Shown in pieces: positions 8,480-16,636 of a DNA stretch of 64,000 nt. How positions within the stretch are numbered: the first letter of the stretch is position 1; each line of letters opens with the position of its first letter. Source of the DNA: Nitrobacter vulgaris (GTDB taxonomy: Bacteria; Pseudomonadota; Alphaproteobacteria; Rhizobiales; Xanthobacteraceae); the NCBI RefSeq assembly GCF_031453995.1, contig NZ_JAVDPZ010000013.1, positions 1-64,000 of the forward strand. The letters are read 5' to 3'. A model generated the notes under the pieces. It searched no databases. It saw nothing but the letters and a program-made list of their open reading frames with translations, and was not told the DNA's origin. Position numbers and translations under genes: made by a program.

Positions 8480-8496
8480 TTTCGTCATATACGAAA
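8480..8496. promoter_or_regulatory. Inverted repeat upstream of small-gene run
   Basis: TTTCGT-CATAT-ACGAAA, perfect 6-bp arms, about 50 bp upstream of the start at 8432. Position fits an operator or promoter-proximal site. The remainder of 8433-8770 holds no gene I recognise. Confidence 0.25.
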
Positions 8497-8770
8497 GGAT
8501 AGTACAAGAGTATGCGACGAAAATTGACAAAGCGCGAATCTTTTTTCACGGCTCTCCGATTTTTTCGTATCGCGCGGTCGTGAAAATTAATTCCTCTTTG
8601 TAAACGCCTTGAAGGAGCCGAAGGAATCACCTCGCTTACCTGAGGAGTGAGACGCGGCTCGCACCTCATCGTCCACAGATATCCGCAGTGGTTGGATGAC
8701 ACGAACGCATGCGTTTTGTGCAGACGGTACGTTAGGTATCTGAACCCTTTAGACTGTAGAGACGATTTAA

Positions 8771-9118
8771 TTATTTGATCCAGAGCATGATACTTGCGAT
8801 TTTGACGAAGGCCATGAAGGTTTTTGCGAGCTTGTTGTAGCGAGTGGCGATGCGTCGCCATTGCTTGAGTTCTGCGAAGAAGCCTTCGATGCCCGAGCGT
8901 TGCCGGTAGGCGATACGATCGTAATGGTGCTGGTATCTTCGATGGCGGCGCGGCGGGATGACCGGTTTCCAAGGTTGAGCAGACACGGCCTGACCGGTTT
9001 GGAAAAGGCTGCGACCGATTGTGTTGAAAAACTCCAAAATCACAGGGCTCCAAATATTTCGCAAATGTCGCATGTTGGCGATTTCAGCTGCTGTGAGGCT
9101 CCATAGAGCAGATAGCAC
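8771..9118 (-). pseudogene. IS5-type transposase, C-terminal remnant
   Basis: The last about 70 codons encode KPVIPPRRHRRYQHHYDRIA, YRQRSGIEGFFAELKQWRRI and ATRYNKLAKTFMAFVKIAS, the end of an IS5-family DDE transposase (Y-x-x-R-x-x-x-E-x-x-F-x-x-L-K-x-W-R-R-I-x-T-R-Y-x-K). The catalytic Asp residues and the N-terminal half are missing; the first about 45 codons of the open frame are unrelated sequence containing one arm of an inverted repeat. It is not expected to be active. It marks an old insertion at the edge of the decayed zone. Confidence 0.75.
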
Positions 9119-9234
9119 GCCAGCGGTGGCTTTTACGGTGAGTGATGTGGTCCCTCACATCGAAGCGAGTGAGACGCACGAGCGCCTCTGAGAATTTTCA
9201 TGCATCAGCGAAAAGGACTTTTTCAACACAATCG
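9016..9234. repeat. 219-bp segment bounded by 20-bp inverted repeats
   Basis: The 20 bases at 9016-9035 and the reverse complement of 9215-9234 match at 19 of 20 positions (core CGATTGTGTTGAAAAA). This is the look of insertion-sequence ends. The enclosed sequence has no complete gene; the short open stretch ending near 9190 is unrecognised. Confidence 0.5.
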
Positions 9235-9292
9235 ATCCAAAGCGGACATTTGCCCTACCGGCCGTGATGCTTCGACGTTCGAGGCCGCGGTT

Positions 9293-9720
9293 TGAGCAGG
9301 TAGCTTCGGTTATTTGAACACGCAGACCAGTTCCGGCGGAGCTTATGGCCCAACCGACTATTTCATTACGGCCTCGGCCAGCGCGAGGACGGGTATCGTG
9401 AGCACAGCAGAACCGACACGGAACGTCTCAACGCGAATTTCGACTATCAGTTTTCGCCGGATGCAGAGACACGCTTCTACATGAACGCGGAAAGGTGGCG
9501 CGCGCAGATACCCGGAGAGGTGACGAAGACGACGGCGCCAACGATACCACAGGCCGCCAATCCCGATTTCGTATTGCAAAACCAACAACGCAATATCGAC
9601 TCGGTTCGGCTCGCCAATAAGACGATCCTACGCTTCGACTCCACTACGGTTGCTTCGGCATCTTCGGCCTGGATCGCCATGTGGATAATCCGATTTTCCA
9701 GCACCTGCATGCGGCATTGT
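9293..9720 (+). pseudogene. TonB-dependent receptor relic (paralogue of the 1846 receptor)
   Basis: Conceptual pieces AGSFGYLNTQTSSGGAYGP, then GQREDGYREHS, QFSPDAETRFYMNAERW, IPGEVTKTTAP, LQNQQRNIDSVRLANKTILR and FGIFGLDRHVDNPIF line up in order with the receptor encoded at 1846-4026 (AGSYGYVKSQFSTGGARGP, QREDGFRDHS, RFSPDAETRFYVNANTW, and so on). Frameshifts near 9390 and 9650 separate the pieces, and both ends are missing. Only about 140 of about 720 codons survive. It runs directly into a copper-storage-like relic. Confidence 0.85.
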
Positions 9721-9978
9721 CTCGGCATGCTGAGCATGAAAGATACGAGCATGGCGGCCTGCACCAACTCCGCCTACCAATTGATCGCGGCTTGCGGCGC
9801 ATTGCGGACGCTGGCAGCCGTCAACTCGCCCCACGTTCCTGCGTTCGCCAAGGTGGTCGGACAAATTTGTTCGGATTGCCAGAAAGAATGCGAGAAATTC
9901 CCGGATGCCGCGGAATGCAAGACATGTGGCGAGGATTGCAAGACTTGCGCGGAGGAATGCCGCAAAGTAGCAGCGTGA
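9715..9978 (+). pseudogene. Four-helix-bundle copper storage (Csp-like) C-terminal relic
   Basis: About 85 codons ending in a TGA: AACTNSAYQLIAACGALRTL, VNSPHVPAFAKVVGQICSDC, QKECEKFPDAAECKTCGEDC, KTCAEECRKVAA. The regular CxxxC and CxxC spacing on amphipathic helices is the signature of Csp-type copper storage proteins, in which Cys residues line the bundle core. The first two helices are missing. The frame is open upstream to an ATG at 9481, so the receptor relic and this tail read as one 165-residue chimera, though the receptor part is out of its own frame after about 9650. Csp identity is strong; expression is unlikely but possible. Confidence 0.7.
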
Positions 9979-10139
9979 CACTGCAGCTCAATCCATTGGA
10001 AACGTAATTGGCGGTCGCGCTTCGATGCAGCAGCGTTCATGGACGGTCACCAATCATTTTGAAGCTCGGCCGCTAAACTACAAAGGTTCGGCAGCACCTT
10101 GCTCGCGTAGCGGGACCAATCATGCAGCAAGCTTGGGGT

Positions 10140-10345
10140 CAGGTTCTTGTGAGGACAACGAGTGAGGTTGTGTGGATCGGGCGCATTTTCATGGCAGCGA
10201 TCTGCCACAGCGCGCGCTGGTACGGCGCGAGCTCGGCGCGCAGGCCGGGCGCGTCCGCGATGTCGCTGGCGAGGCATTTCGGGCAGACGGTGATGGTTGC
10301 ACGCTGCAGGCTGCTGCGGACAGGCGCACCTGGCCGCGGTATGAT
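10140..10345 (-). pseudogene. TniQ-family fragment
   Basis: On the minus strand, SSLQRATITVCPKCLASDIA, LRAELAPYQRALWQIAAMKM and RPIHTTSLVVL match the CPxCL...W...H core of TniQ, the target-selection accessory protein of Tn7/Tn5053-like transposons. Only about 65 codons remain and a stop follows. The expected Cys before the His is replaced by Arg, another sign of decay. It abuts the truncated end of the chemotaxis gene. The 10020-10139 flank holds nothing I recognise. Confidence 0.55.
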
Positions 10346-10375
10346 ACGGAAAGACCCAATCCCGTCGGAGCAGAC

Positions 10376-12057
10376 TTAGCCATGCGCAATCGCGGCCGCT
10401 TCTGCTGCTGCCCGCTGCATGCTGTTCGACATCTCGTTGGTCACTGTGCTCTGCTCTTCAACAGCGGTCGCTGTCGAAGTTACATATTCGCTGACCGCGG
10501 TGATGGCCTGCTTGATGGCGGTAAGCGCGTCCGCGACGTCCACTGAAATCGCGTTGAGACTGCCGATCTCGGCTCCAATCTTATCTGTCGCCGCTTTTGC
10601 CTGGTTGGCGAGGCTTTTGACCTCGGACGCCACCACCGCAAAGCCCCGGCCGGCTTCGCCTGCGCGTGCCGACTCGATCGTGGCGTTCAACGCCAGCAAG
10701 TTGATTTGGCCAGTAATATTATCGATCAACTCGACGATGCCGCTCATGGACTTGGCTGCATCGGTCAGGCGCAGAGACTGAGCGTCGGCCGTGGCAACCT
10801 GGTCCACCGCACCCATGGCGGTTTCTCTTGATTTGGTCATGGCCTCCGAGATCTCGCGCACCGAGGCGTTGAGCTCCTCGGCACCTGCCGCGACTGACTC
10901 CATCATGGCGCGTACCCGCTCGTTGCCGAGCCGCACCAATACCTGCTTCGTCACATCCGTCGCATACTTCACGACCTTAAATGGCTTACCATTGAGATCG
11001 AGAATGGGATTGTAGGACGCCTGGATGTAGACTTCCCGACCGCCTTTGCCGATTCGTTTATATTCGGCTGATTGGTATTGACCGCGATTGAGGCTAGCCC
11101 AGAACTCGCGATAATCGGCGCTGTCCCGCCCCGATGGCTCAACAAATATGCTGTGATGTTTGCCTTCGATCTCGCTCAGGGAATAGCCGAGGGCTCCGAG
11201 GAAATTATCGTTTGCGGTAATGATCGTGCCGTCCATGTTGAACTCAATCACGGCCTGCGACTTTCCGATGGCCGCTAGCTGCTCCGTGGAATCGGCGTTC
11301 CTGAGCTTTTGAACCGTCACATCAGTCGCGTACTTGACGACGCCGAACGGCCTACCGGCCTACCGGCCTCGTCGAGCAGGGGATTGTAGGTCGCAAGTAT
11401 CCAGACCTCTTTGCCGCCCTTCCCGATCCGCTTGTACTCGGCCGTGCGATATTCACCACGATTTAGCGCGGCCCAGAACTCCCGATAGCCCGTGCTGTCA
11501 CGTTCGGAAGGCTCGACGAACATGCTGTGATGCTTGCCTTGGATTTCGGCGAGCGAATAACCCATGGTGCTTAAAAAATTTTCGTTCGCGGTGACGATCG
11601 TGCCGTCGAGTTTGAACTCTATCATGGCTTGAGCGCGGTCGACGGCGGCGATCTTCGACGCATCGGCGAGGCTACGCAGCTTCTTCAGGGTGACGTCGGT
11701 TGCGAACTTGACGATGACGAGTGGCTTGCCGTTACCGTCGAGCACCGGATTGTAGGACGCCTCGATCCAGACTTCATGGCCATCCTTGGCGACCCGCTTG
11801 AACTCCGACATCTGGAATTCGCCGCGATTCAGCGCCGCCCAGAATTCGCGATACGCGGCCCCATTCTTCTGCTCGGCCGGCACGAACATGGAGTGATGCT
11901 TGCCCTTGATCTCGTCCAGCCTGTAGCCGAAAACATCAAGGAAATTCTGGTTGGCTGATAACACGGTGCCCTCCAGCGTGAACTCGATCATAGCCTGCGA
12001 CCTGCTGATCGCATCCAAACGAGCCTGGGCATTGTCGTGGTTTTTGCGGCTAAACAT
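10376..12057 (-). pseudogene. Soluble PAS-PAS-PAS chemotaxis transducer split by frameshift
   Basis: Two overlapping frames form one methyl-accepting transducer. The upstream part (12057-11317, 246 codons) has two PAS domains (QAMIEFTLEGTVLSANQNFL and QAMIEFKLDGTIVTANENFL, each followed by GKHHSMFV). An 8-bp tandem duplication at 11351-11366 then shifts the frame. The downstream part (11320-10376, 314 codons) has a third PAS and a signalling domain with the hairpin text NLLALNATIESARAGEAGRGFAVVASEV. Removing one 8-bp copy restores ...DEAGRPFGVVKYATDVT in a single frame. No membrane helix is present, so it would be cytoplasmic. The stop TGA and a GTG overlap (GTGA), so the second part might still be translated by coupling. 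The 3' end meets the TniQ relic and may be clipped. Confidence 0.85.
11351..11366. repeat. 8-bp tandem duplication causing the transducer frameshift
   Basis: CCTACCGG occurs twice back to back. Deleting one copy joins the two transducer frames perfectly. The unit length (8, not a multiple of 3) makes this a slippage switch candidate or a simple inactivating event. Confidence 0.85.
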
Positions 12058-12281
12058 TCTTGGCTCCTCGATCAGGATAAAATTGTTATTTGAATTTAAA
12101 AGTTTCTGGGGCGAAGCTCAGAGTGGACTGTCCTGGGATGCTGGGAACGCAGCGTCCGACTTCCAGGAACGTCTTCGCAGAAGCCAGCGAGACGGCGAGT
12201 TACTCCAAAAGGATCATCGCGCCCGAGACGAGGGCTAGAAATCCCGGCACGCCGGCGACGTCTGCTCGTTGCTTCGAACAG

Positions 12282-12413
12282 GCGATGCTGCCTCGTCACA
12301 TCGCTGAGGGAATAGCCCATCAACTCAAGGAATTTCGAATCGGTGCTGACGATTGGGCCGCTCAGATCGATTTTGAGGATGGCCAGATGGTCAATGAGGA
12401 CTGCAAACTGAGC
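12282..12413 (-). pseudogene. PAS-domain remnant
   Basis: About 44 codons, AQFAVLIDHLAILKIDLSGP followed by IVSTDSKFLELMGYSLSDVT, align with the start of the PAS repeats just downstream (x-A-M-I-E-F-x-L-x-G-T-I-x-x-A-N-x-x-F-L). It is likely the decayed start of another PAS transducer. The rest of 12062-12590 has no gene I recognise. Confidence 0.45.
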
Positions 12414-12587
12414 CTCGAAAAAGAGAAGATCGGACCGCTGTTGCAAAAACATGATCTAATGGATCCAGCGTCACAAAGCCGTTCTGCAATGCACTGTCGA
12501 AGAGCGAAATCGACGACGTTCGGAAAATTATACCGATAAGAAAGTAAATTTTTTTTACATAAACTGCGACTACTAAAGTATCGCACC

Positions 12588-12612
12588 GTGCAACTAAGGC
12601 GTGCAACTAAGG
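12588..12612. repeat. 12-bp direct repeat
   Basis: GTGCAACTAAGG occurs at 12588-12599 and 12601-12612, one base apart. It is next to remnants of mobile DNA and could be a target duplication or slippage product. Confidence 0.5.
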
Positions 12613-12744
12613 TATGGCGCCGAGCTTGGCCTCCGGCTGCTAACGCACTGCTGGCGGCTGCTGCTTAAAACGTAAACAGTTGAGATAGCGGCCCGCAACT
12701 TGGTCAGTGATAACCCTTGCAGGCTTTCCGGCTGTAGTGGCCGA

Positions 12745-12827
12745 CAATGGAGATACTCGCGGTCGTTCTGCGCGACCTTCTTCCAGGCAGCCCAGAACTC
12801 AACGTTATGCGGTGCACCGCATAACAC
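12745..12827 (-). pseudogene. DUF736 fragment
   Basis: The short segment VEFWAAWKKVAQNDREYL matches the middle of DUF736 (VEFGAAWKKTxxDGREYLSVKLDDPSF), a small protein carried on rhizobial plasmids and integrative elements. The frame diverges after REYL. It is a relic, one of two that flank nhaA. Confidence 0.5.
12804..12825. repeat. Perfect 22-bp palindrome
   Basis: Reads GTTATGCGGTG then its exact reverse complement, with no spacer. The half-site TTATGCGG recurs at 12849 and, inverted, at 12907. Looks like a recombinase or regulator binding site. Confidence 0.7.
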
Positions 12828-12846
12828 CGATTATGCGTAGCGCGGG

Positions 12847-12915
12847 ATTATGCGGAGTCATGAGCTGAGGGCTCCGGTTTTTCGGAGCTTTTGTCGTTGT
12901 GTCGCTCCGCATAAT
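12847..12915. mobile_element. 69-bp element with 11-bp perfect terminal inverted repeats
   Basis: ATTATGCGGAG at 12847-12857 and CTCCGCATAAT at 12905-12915 are exact inverted copies. Between them lies a terminator-like hairpin. Together with the adjacent palindrome sharing the same half-site, this may be a recombination module or the fused ends of a deleted element. Confidence 0.5.
12871..12892 (+). terminator. Terminator-like hairpin inside the inverted-repeat element
   Basis: GCTCCG, a 6-base T-rich loop, CGGAGC, then TTTT. The T run is on the plus strand, so it would stop plus-strand transcription and does not suit nhaA, which is on the minus strand. Confidence 0.5.
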
Positions 12916-12944
12916 AACGGGCCGCTGTCTGCGGCGCGAAGCTC

Positions 12945-14159
12945 TCAAGCATGTGCGGGAGACGGCTTCCTTCGGTGGGAGATCCGCAACACGATGTAAC
13001 CGGCGATACCGGCTACAAGCGAGCCGGCGAGGATTCCGAACTTCACCCGATCCTGAAGCGCAGGATCATCAAAGGCGAGCAATCCGATAAACAGGCTCAT
13101 CGTAAAACCGATACCGCACAGCAGAGCGACACCGCATACCTGGCTCCAGCTTGCCATCGCCGGGAGGTCAGCCAGCCCGCTGCGAACCATTAGGAAAACA
13201 GCGCCGAACACGCCGATCAGTTTTCCCAACAACAGCCCTCCAGCTACACCCAAGGAGAGGGGTTCGATGAGAACTGCGGGTGTGACTCCGGCAAACGAAA
13301 CGCCAGCATTGGCAAAGCCGAAGCTGGGCACGATCAGGAAGGCGACCGGAACGTGAAGTGCTCCCTCCAACCTGTGAAGCGGCGAGATGTCTGGCGACGC
13401 TTCAGGTGTGCCGGGTGTCAGTTTAATCGGGATCGTCAGCGCTAATAGGACGCCGGCGATTGTCGCATGGATGCCTGAGCGAAGCACCAGCAGCCAGAGC
13501 ACGACCCCAAGGAGCAAGTAGGGAATGAGGGAGTTCACGCTCCACTTGTTGAGCGCAAACAATACCGCCACAACGATCGCTGCGCCGGCAAGATCCGGCA
13601 GCGAAAGTCCGCTGGTGTAGAACAGCGCGATGATGATGATGGCGCCAAGGTCATCCATGATCGCAAGCGCGGCTAGAAATACCTTAAGCGAGGCCGGAAC
13701 ACGCGACCCGAGCAGCGATAGCACTCCCAGTGCGAAGGCGATATCGGTGGCAGATGGAATAGCCCACCCGTGAATGGCCTTCGCGTCAGCACGGTTGAAA
13801 ACGATATAGATGACGGCTGGAACAAGCATTCCGCCCACAGCTGCCACGCCAGGCAACAGCCGCCGATTCCAGCTCGACAACTGCCCATCCATCATCTCGC
13901 GCTTGATCTCCAGCCCTACAAGCAGGAAGAACACCGCCATCAACGCATCATTGATCCAGTGCTGTAGGCTTAATGGGCCTAGATAAGCGTGAAGGCTGGA
14001 AAAATAGACCTCGGCGAGCTGAGAATTGGCGGTAATGATCGCGAAGAACGCAACGGCCATCAGAAGAATCCCGCCGGAAGCTTCATTGTCGAGAAAGCGG
14101 CGAAGCGTAGAATTGATGCGCCCCTTGGACGGCGGCGGCGTGGAATGATTTGAAGGCAT
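12945..14159 (-). CDS. nhaA: Na+/H+ antiporter NhaA
   Basis: An inner-membrane antiporter that exports Na+ or Li+ in exchange for protons. 404 residues from the ATG at 14159; an in-frame start at 14231 would add 24 residues with no support. Family motifs are clear: FLDNEASGGILLMAVAF, LMAVFFLLVGLEIKREMMDG, AIHGWAIPSATDIAFALGVL (the conserved ATDIAFALG stretch), AALAIMDDLGAIIIIALFYT with the paired Asp of the ion site, and LCGIGFTMSLFIGLLAF. About 12 hydrophobic segments. The gene is intact, standing alone among decayed mobile-element pieces with DUF736 fragments on both sides, so it may be surviving cargo of an integrated element. Confidence 0.95.
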   Translation of the reverse strand: MPSNHSTPPPSKGRINSTLRRFLDNEASGGILLMAVAFFAIITANSQLAEVYFSSLHAYLGPLSLQHWINDALMAVFFLLVGLEIKREMMDGQLSSWNRRLLPGVAAVGGMLVPAVIYIVFNRADAKAIHGWAIPSATDIAFALGVLSLLGSRVPASLKVFLAALAIMDDLGAIIIIALFYTSGLSLPDLAGAAIVVAVLFALNKWSVNSLIPYLLLGVVLWLLVLRSGIHATIAGVLLALTIPIKLTPGTPEASPDISPLHRLEGALHVPVAFLIVPSFGFANAGVSFAGVTPAVLIEPLSLGVAGGLLLGKLIGVFGAVFLMVRSGLADLPAMASWSQVCGVALLCGIGFTMSLFIGLLAFDDPALQDRVKFGILAGSLVAGIAGYIVLRISHRRKPSPAHA

Positions 14160-14270
14160 ATGTCTGCGTACCTCGAAAACAGGTTTGGTTCGGTCTCCGT
14201 TGTGGGGTGAAAACCAAGGCGCACGCAGCACACGCCAAGGCCTGCACGACTATATCTCCTGATGTTGCGG
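14160..14270 (-). promoter_or_regulatory. nhaA leader with possible RNA structure
   Basis: The nhaA leader contains TTGGTT and AACCAA (6 bp, 21-base loop) enclosing a small CGG-AGA-CCG hairpin. Cation-responsive leaders (the nhaA-I class) are known upstream of nhaA genes in some bacteria. I cannot match that consensus by eye, so this is only a candidate. Confidence 0.2.
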
Positions 14271-14369
14271 TTGTCAGCGAAACCGGCCGCTGTTTGAAGA
14301 AAGTCGATGCAACGCCATCGATGTGTACGCTGCAGGCCGCTGTCCGCGGCGCGCCGCCGTATTGCGGGA

Positions 14370-14540
14370 CGCCGCGATGGTCGATCAGCGCGAACTCGTC
14401 ATCGTCGCCTTCGTTGGCGTAGATGGGTGCGGTGAAGGACGGATCGTCGAGCTTGACCGAGTGGTATGAGCGGTTGTCCTTCGAGATCGGCGCCAGGCGG
14501 TGCCGATCTCGAAGCCTGAGACGATCACGCGCAGGTCTGG
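14370..14540 (-). pseudogene. DUF736 fragment (second)
   Basis: Minus-strand pieces VIVSGFEIGTAW and, one frame away, SKDNRSYHSVKLDDPSFTAP then IYANEGDDDEF match the C-terminal half of DUF736. The frameshift and missing N-terminus make it a relic. It is divergent from the relaxase relic and upstream of nhaA. Confidence 0.6.
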
Positions 14541-14549
14541 CGACTTATC

Positions 14550-15437
14550 TCGACTTTATTGAAGCGCGGAGCGGTACTGGAAAAACTTTTACATTGGTTC
14601 CGGTATGCCGTTCCCTGGAGGGCGAATACCGCATCATCGCGACTGGCGTCAGTTGGCGGACAGCGCGGATGCTCGAAGACGAGTTGTCCGGACCCAACAG
14701 AAGTTCACGGATCGAAGCCGCGTCCTTGATTCCTGGCTTGCGGTCAGCGCAGCCGGCGGCCGCTTCTGCGATACCCGCACTCTTTTATTGGTTGACGAAA
14801 GTTCCCAAATTAGCGTTCGCGCCATGCATGCGCTGCTCACCGAAGTGGAACGCACCAATGCCCCCGTTCTCTATCTGGGGGATCGCGTTCAGACGCTCGC
14901 GGTCCCTGCGGGCTTGGGAATCGATTTGATTGCCCGCACCATCGAGGTAGCCGAGATATCGAAGATTGTTCGACAAAGCGATCCCGAGCTGCGCGTCATG
15001 GTCGAGCAATTGGCCAAAGGCGACGTGGCGAGCGCTATCGAAACCATGGCGAGCCGCGGCCAGATCTTCGAGTCGGATGGACAAGCCGCAACCATCAAGG
15101 CCGCGGTTGACAACCTGTTCGTCGAGCGCGCTGCCGCACCGGACAAATCTCACCTCCTCATCTGCAAGTCTAACGCCACACGGTTGGCCCTGGACGCTGA
15201 AGTCCGCCGGCGACTGCGGGTCGAGGGCGTCCTATCCGGCGACGATGTCACGCTCAATGCCGTCACGCCCTCTGGTCGCCCCTATCGCTTGTCCCTCGCC
15301 ACGGCGACCGCATCCGCTTCGGCATCCGTTGCCAAATCGACGATGTGGCCGTCATCGATGGCACGACCGGTATCGTCAAAGACATCATCGCTGAGATTGA
15401 CCGGGAGCGGCGCGCTTCTGTCGAACGGTCGCTGTGA
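14550..15437 (+). pseudogene. Conjugative relaxase/helicase (TraA/TrwC type) relic
   Basis: The helicase part of a conjugation relaxase, broken by at least two frameshifts. In order: Walker A IEARSGTGKTFTLVPV with VSWRTARMLEDEL; then in another frame (after about 14700) RVLDSWLAVS, TRTLLLVDESSQISVR (Walker B), PVLYLGDRVQTLAVPAGLGI, SKIVRQSDPELRVMVEQLAK; then after about 15305 GDRIRFGIRCQIDDVAVIDG to a TGA. The N-terminal nicking domain is absent. Comparable wording occurs in MobF/TraA proteins (IVRQ-D-PEL-x-x-VE-LA-G). It shows that a conjugative plasmid or ICE once sat here. Confidence 0.75.
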
Positions 15438-15798
15438 AGGCAACTCGCCGTCTCGCTGTCCGATCGGAAGGCGACGATCAGCCGATCCGATCGATCGGCC
15501 GGAGCCAAGGAACCTGGCAACCGCATCTCCTAACTTTCAGGTAACGGTCGATTGGCCCGCCGAGATTCCAATCCTGGAGCGAGAGCTGCGCGCCATCGAA
15601 ATACTGCTCGGAAACGAATTATCTGACCTCTTGGCAGACCGAAAGGTAGGCACGCGCTCACCCGCAGATAATCGTTGACACCGCAGCACATCAGCTGCGC
15701 CAATCTGGGCGGACGGATTGTTATCCGATAGACCGGACGCTTCAATGAACAAGCATGCATTTCATAATTAAATTCAAAATCAACACGACACTCCGCGA
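15438..15798. other. Gene-poor stretch within the mobile-element ruin
   Basis: 361 bases. A frame with IPILERELRAIEILLGNELS is open near 15550-15640 and could be a further decayed tail, but I do not recognise it. It becomes AT-rich near 15760. Confidence 0.35.
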
Positions 15799-16451
15799 CG
15801 CGTCGCCACGTATTATCGCGTCAGCATGGACGGCAGTTTGCCAACGAAGCCTCCATCCCGAGCCAACGGAAGATCACGTCGAACTTCTGCGAGCAGAACA
15901 ATTTTTTGATTGCAGAGGAATACGTCGAGGCAAAAACGGCCACCGACGATCGCAGGCCCATACTGCAGAATATGATCGATCGTGCTTGCGCGCCGGATCA
16001 TCCCTACGACGCGATTGTGTTCTATGCCTTCAACCGTTTCTTTCGCAACGTTGCCGAGATGGAGCTGACGATCCGCAAGTTGCGCAAGCACGGTGTGGAA
16101 GTGGTGTCGGTAACGCAGCCGACCGGTGATGACCCCAGTCAGATCTTGGTCCGTCAAATCATCGGGGCGTTCGACGAACACACATCCAGAGAGATAGCCG
16201 CTGCCGTCAATGCGGAGAAAATCGATGCCTTCGCGCGATTGATGAAGTCGAAGCTGGATGCTGGCGACACCAACACCCGCAAAGGCTATATCCGCTCGAT
16301 CATCGACGCGGTCGAGGTCGACGACCGCGTCATCCGGATCATCGGCGGCAAGGATATCCTGCAGGCAGCCATCGCCGGCAAACAGACCGAGAACGGAAGT
16401 GTTCGTGGTTTTGTACGCAAATGGCGCACCCGACACGATTCGAACGTGTGA
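15799..16451 (+). pseudogene. Large serine recombinase, frameshifted and internally deleted
   Basis: VATYYRVS at 15802 carries the catalytic Ser context; a frameshift near 15831 is followed by QFANEASIPSQRKITSNFCE, LIAEEYVEAKTATDDRRP, MIDRACAPDHPYDAIVFYAF and RKLRKHGVEVVSVTQPTGDD, all resolvase-domain text. After IIGAFDEHTSRE the sequence jumps to EKIDAFARLMKSKLDAGDTN and KGYIRSIIDAVEVDDRVIRI, the extreme C-terminal region. The DNA-binding recombinase and zinc-ribbon domains (about 250 residues) are missing. It ends FVRKWRTRHDSNV, with the stop inside the tRNA-Arg gene on the other strand. Inactive as it stands. Confidence 0.85.
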
Positions 16452-16498
16452 CCTTTGCCTTCGGAGGGCAACGCTCTATCCAGCTGAGCTACGGGTGC
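16422..16498 (-). tRNA. tRNA-Arg (anticodon CCG)
   Basis: The reverse complement folds as a complete cloverleaf: acceptor GCACCCG/CGGGTGC, D-arm GCTC..GAGC, anticodon stem TTGCC/GGCAA with loop CTCCGAA (anticodon CCG), variable AGGTC, T-arm ACACG-TTCGAAT-CGTGT, and an encoded 3' CCA. It reads CGG codons. The 3' half overlaps the end of the serine recombinase relic, which marks this tRNA as an integration site. Confidence 0.95.
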
Positions 16499-16636
16499 GA
16501 GGCATTCCATTTAGCCGATTGACGCGAGGCAGGCAACGCCCAGACGCGCCGTCCTTCGAAAATCACCGTGGCTGCTCGGAGACTGCCCGGATATGGAGAC
16601 TGTCCGGATGATGGGCACGCGCCCCGGCGCGACAGG

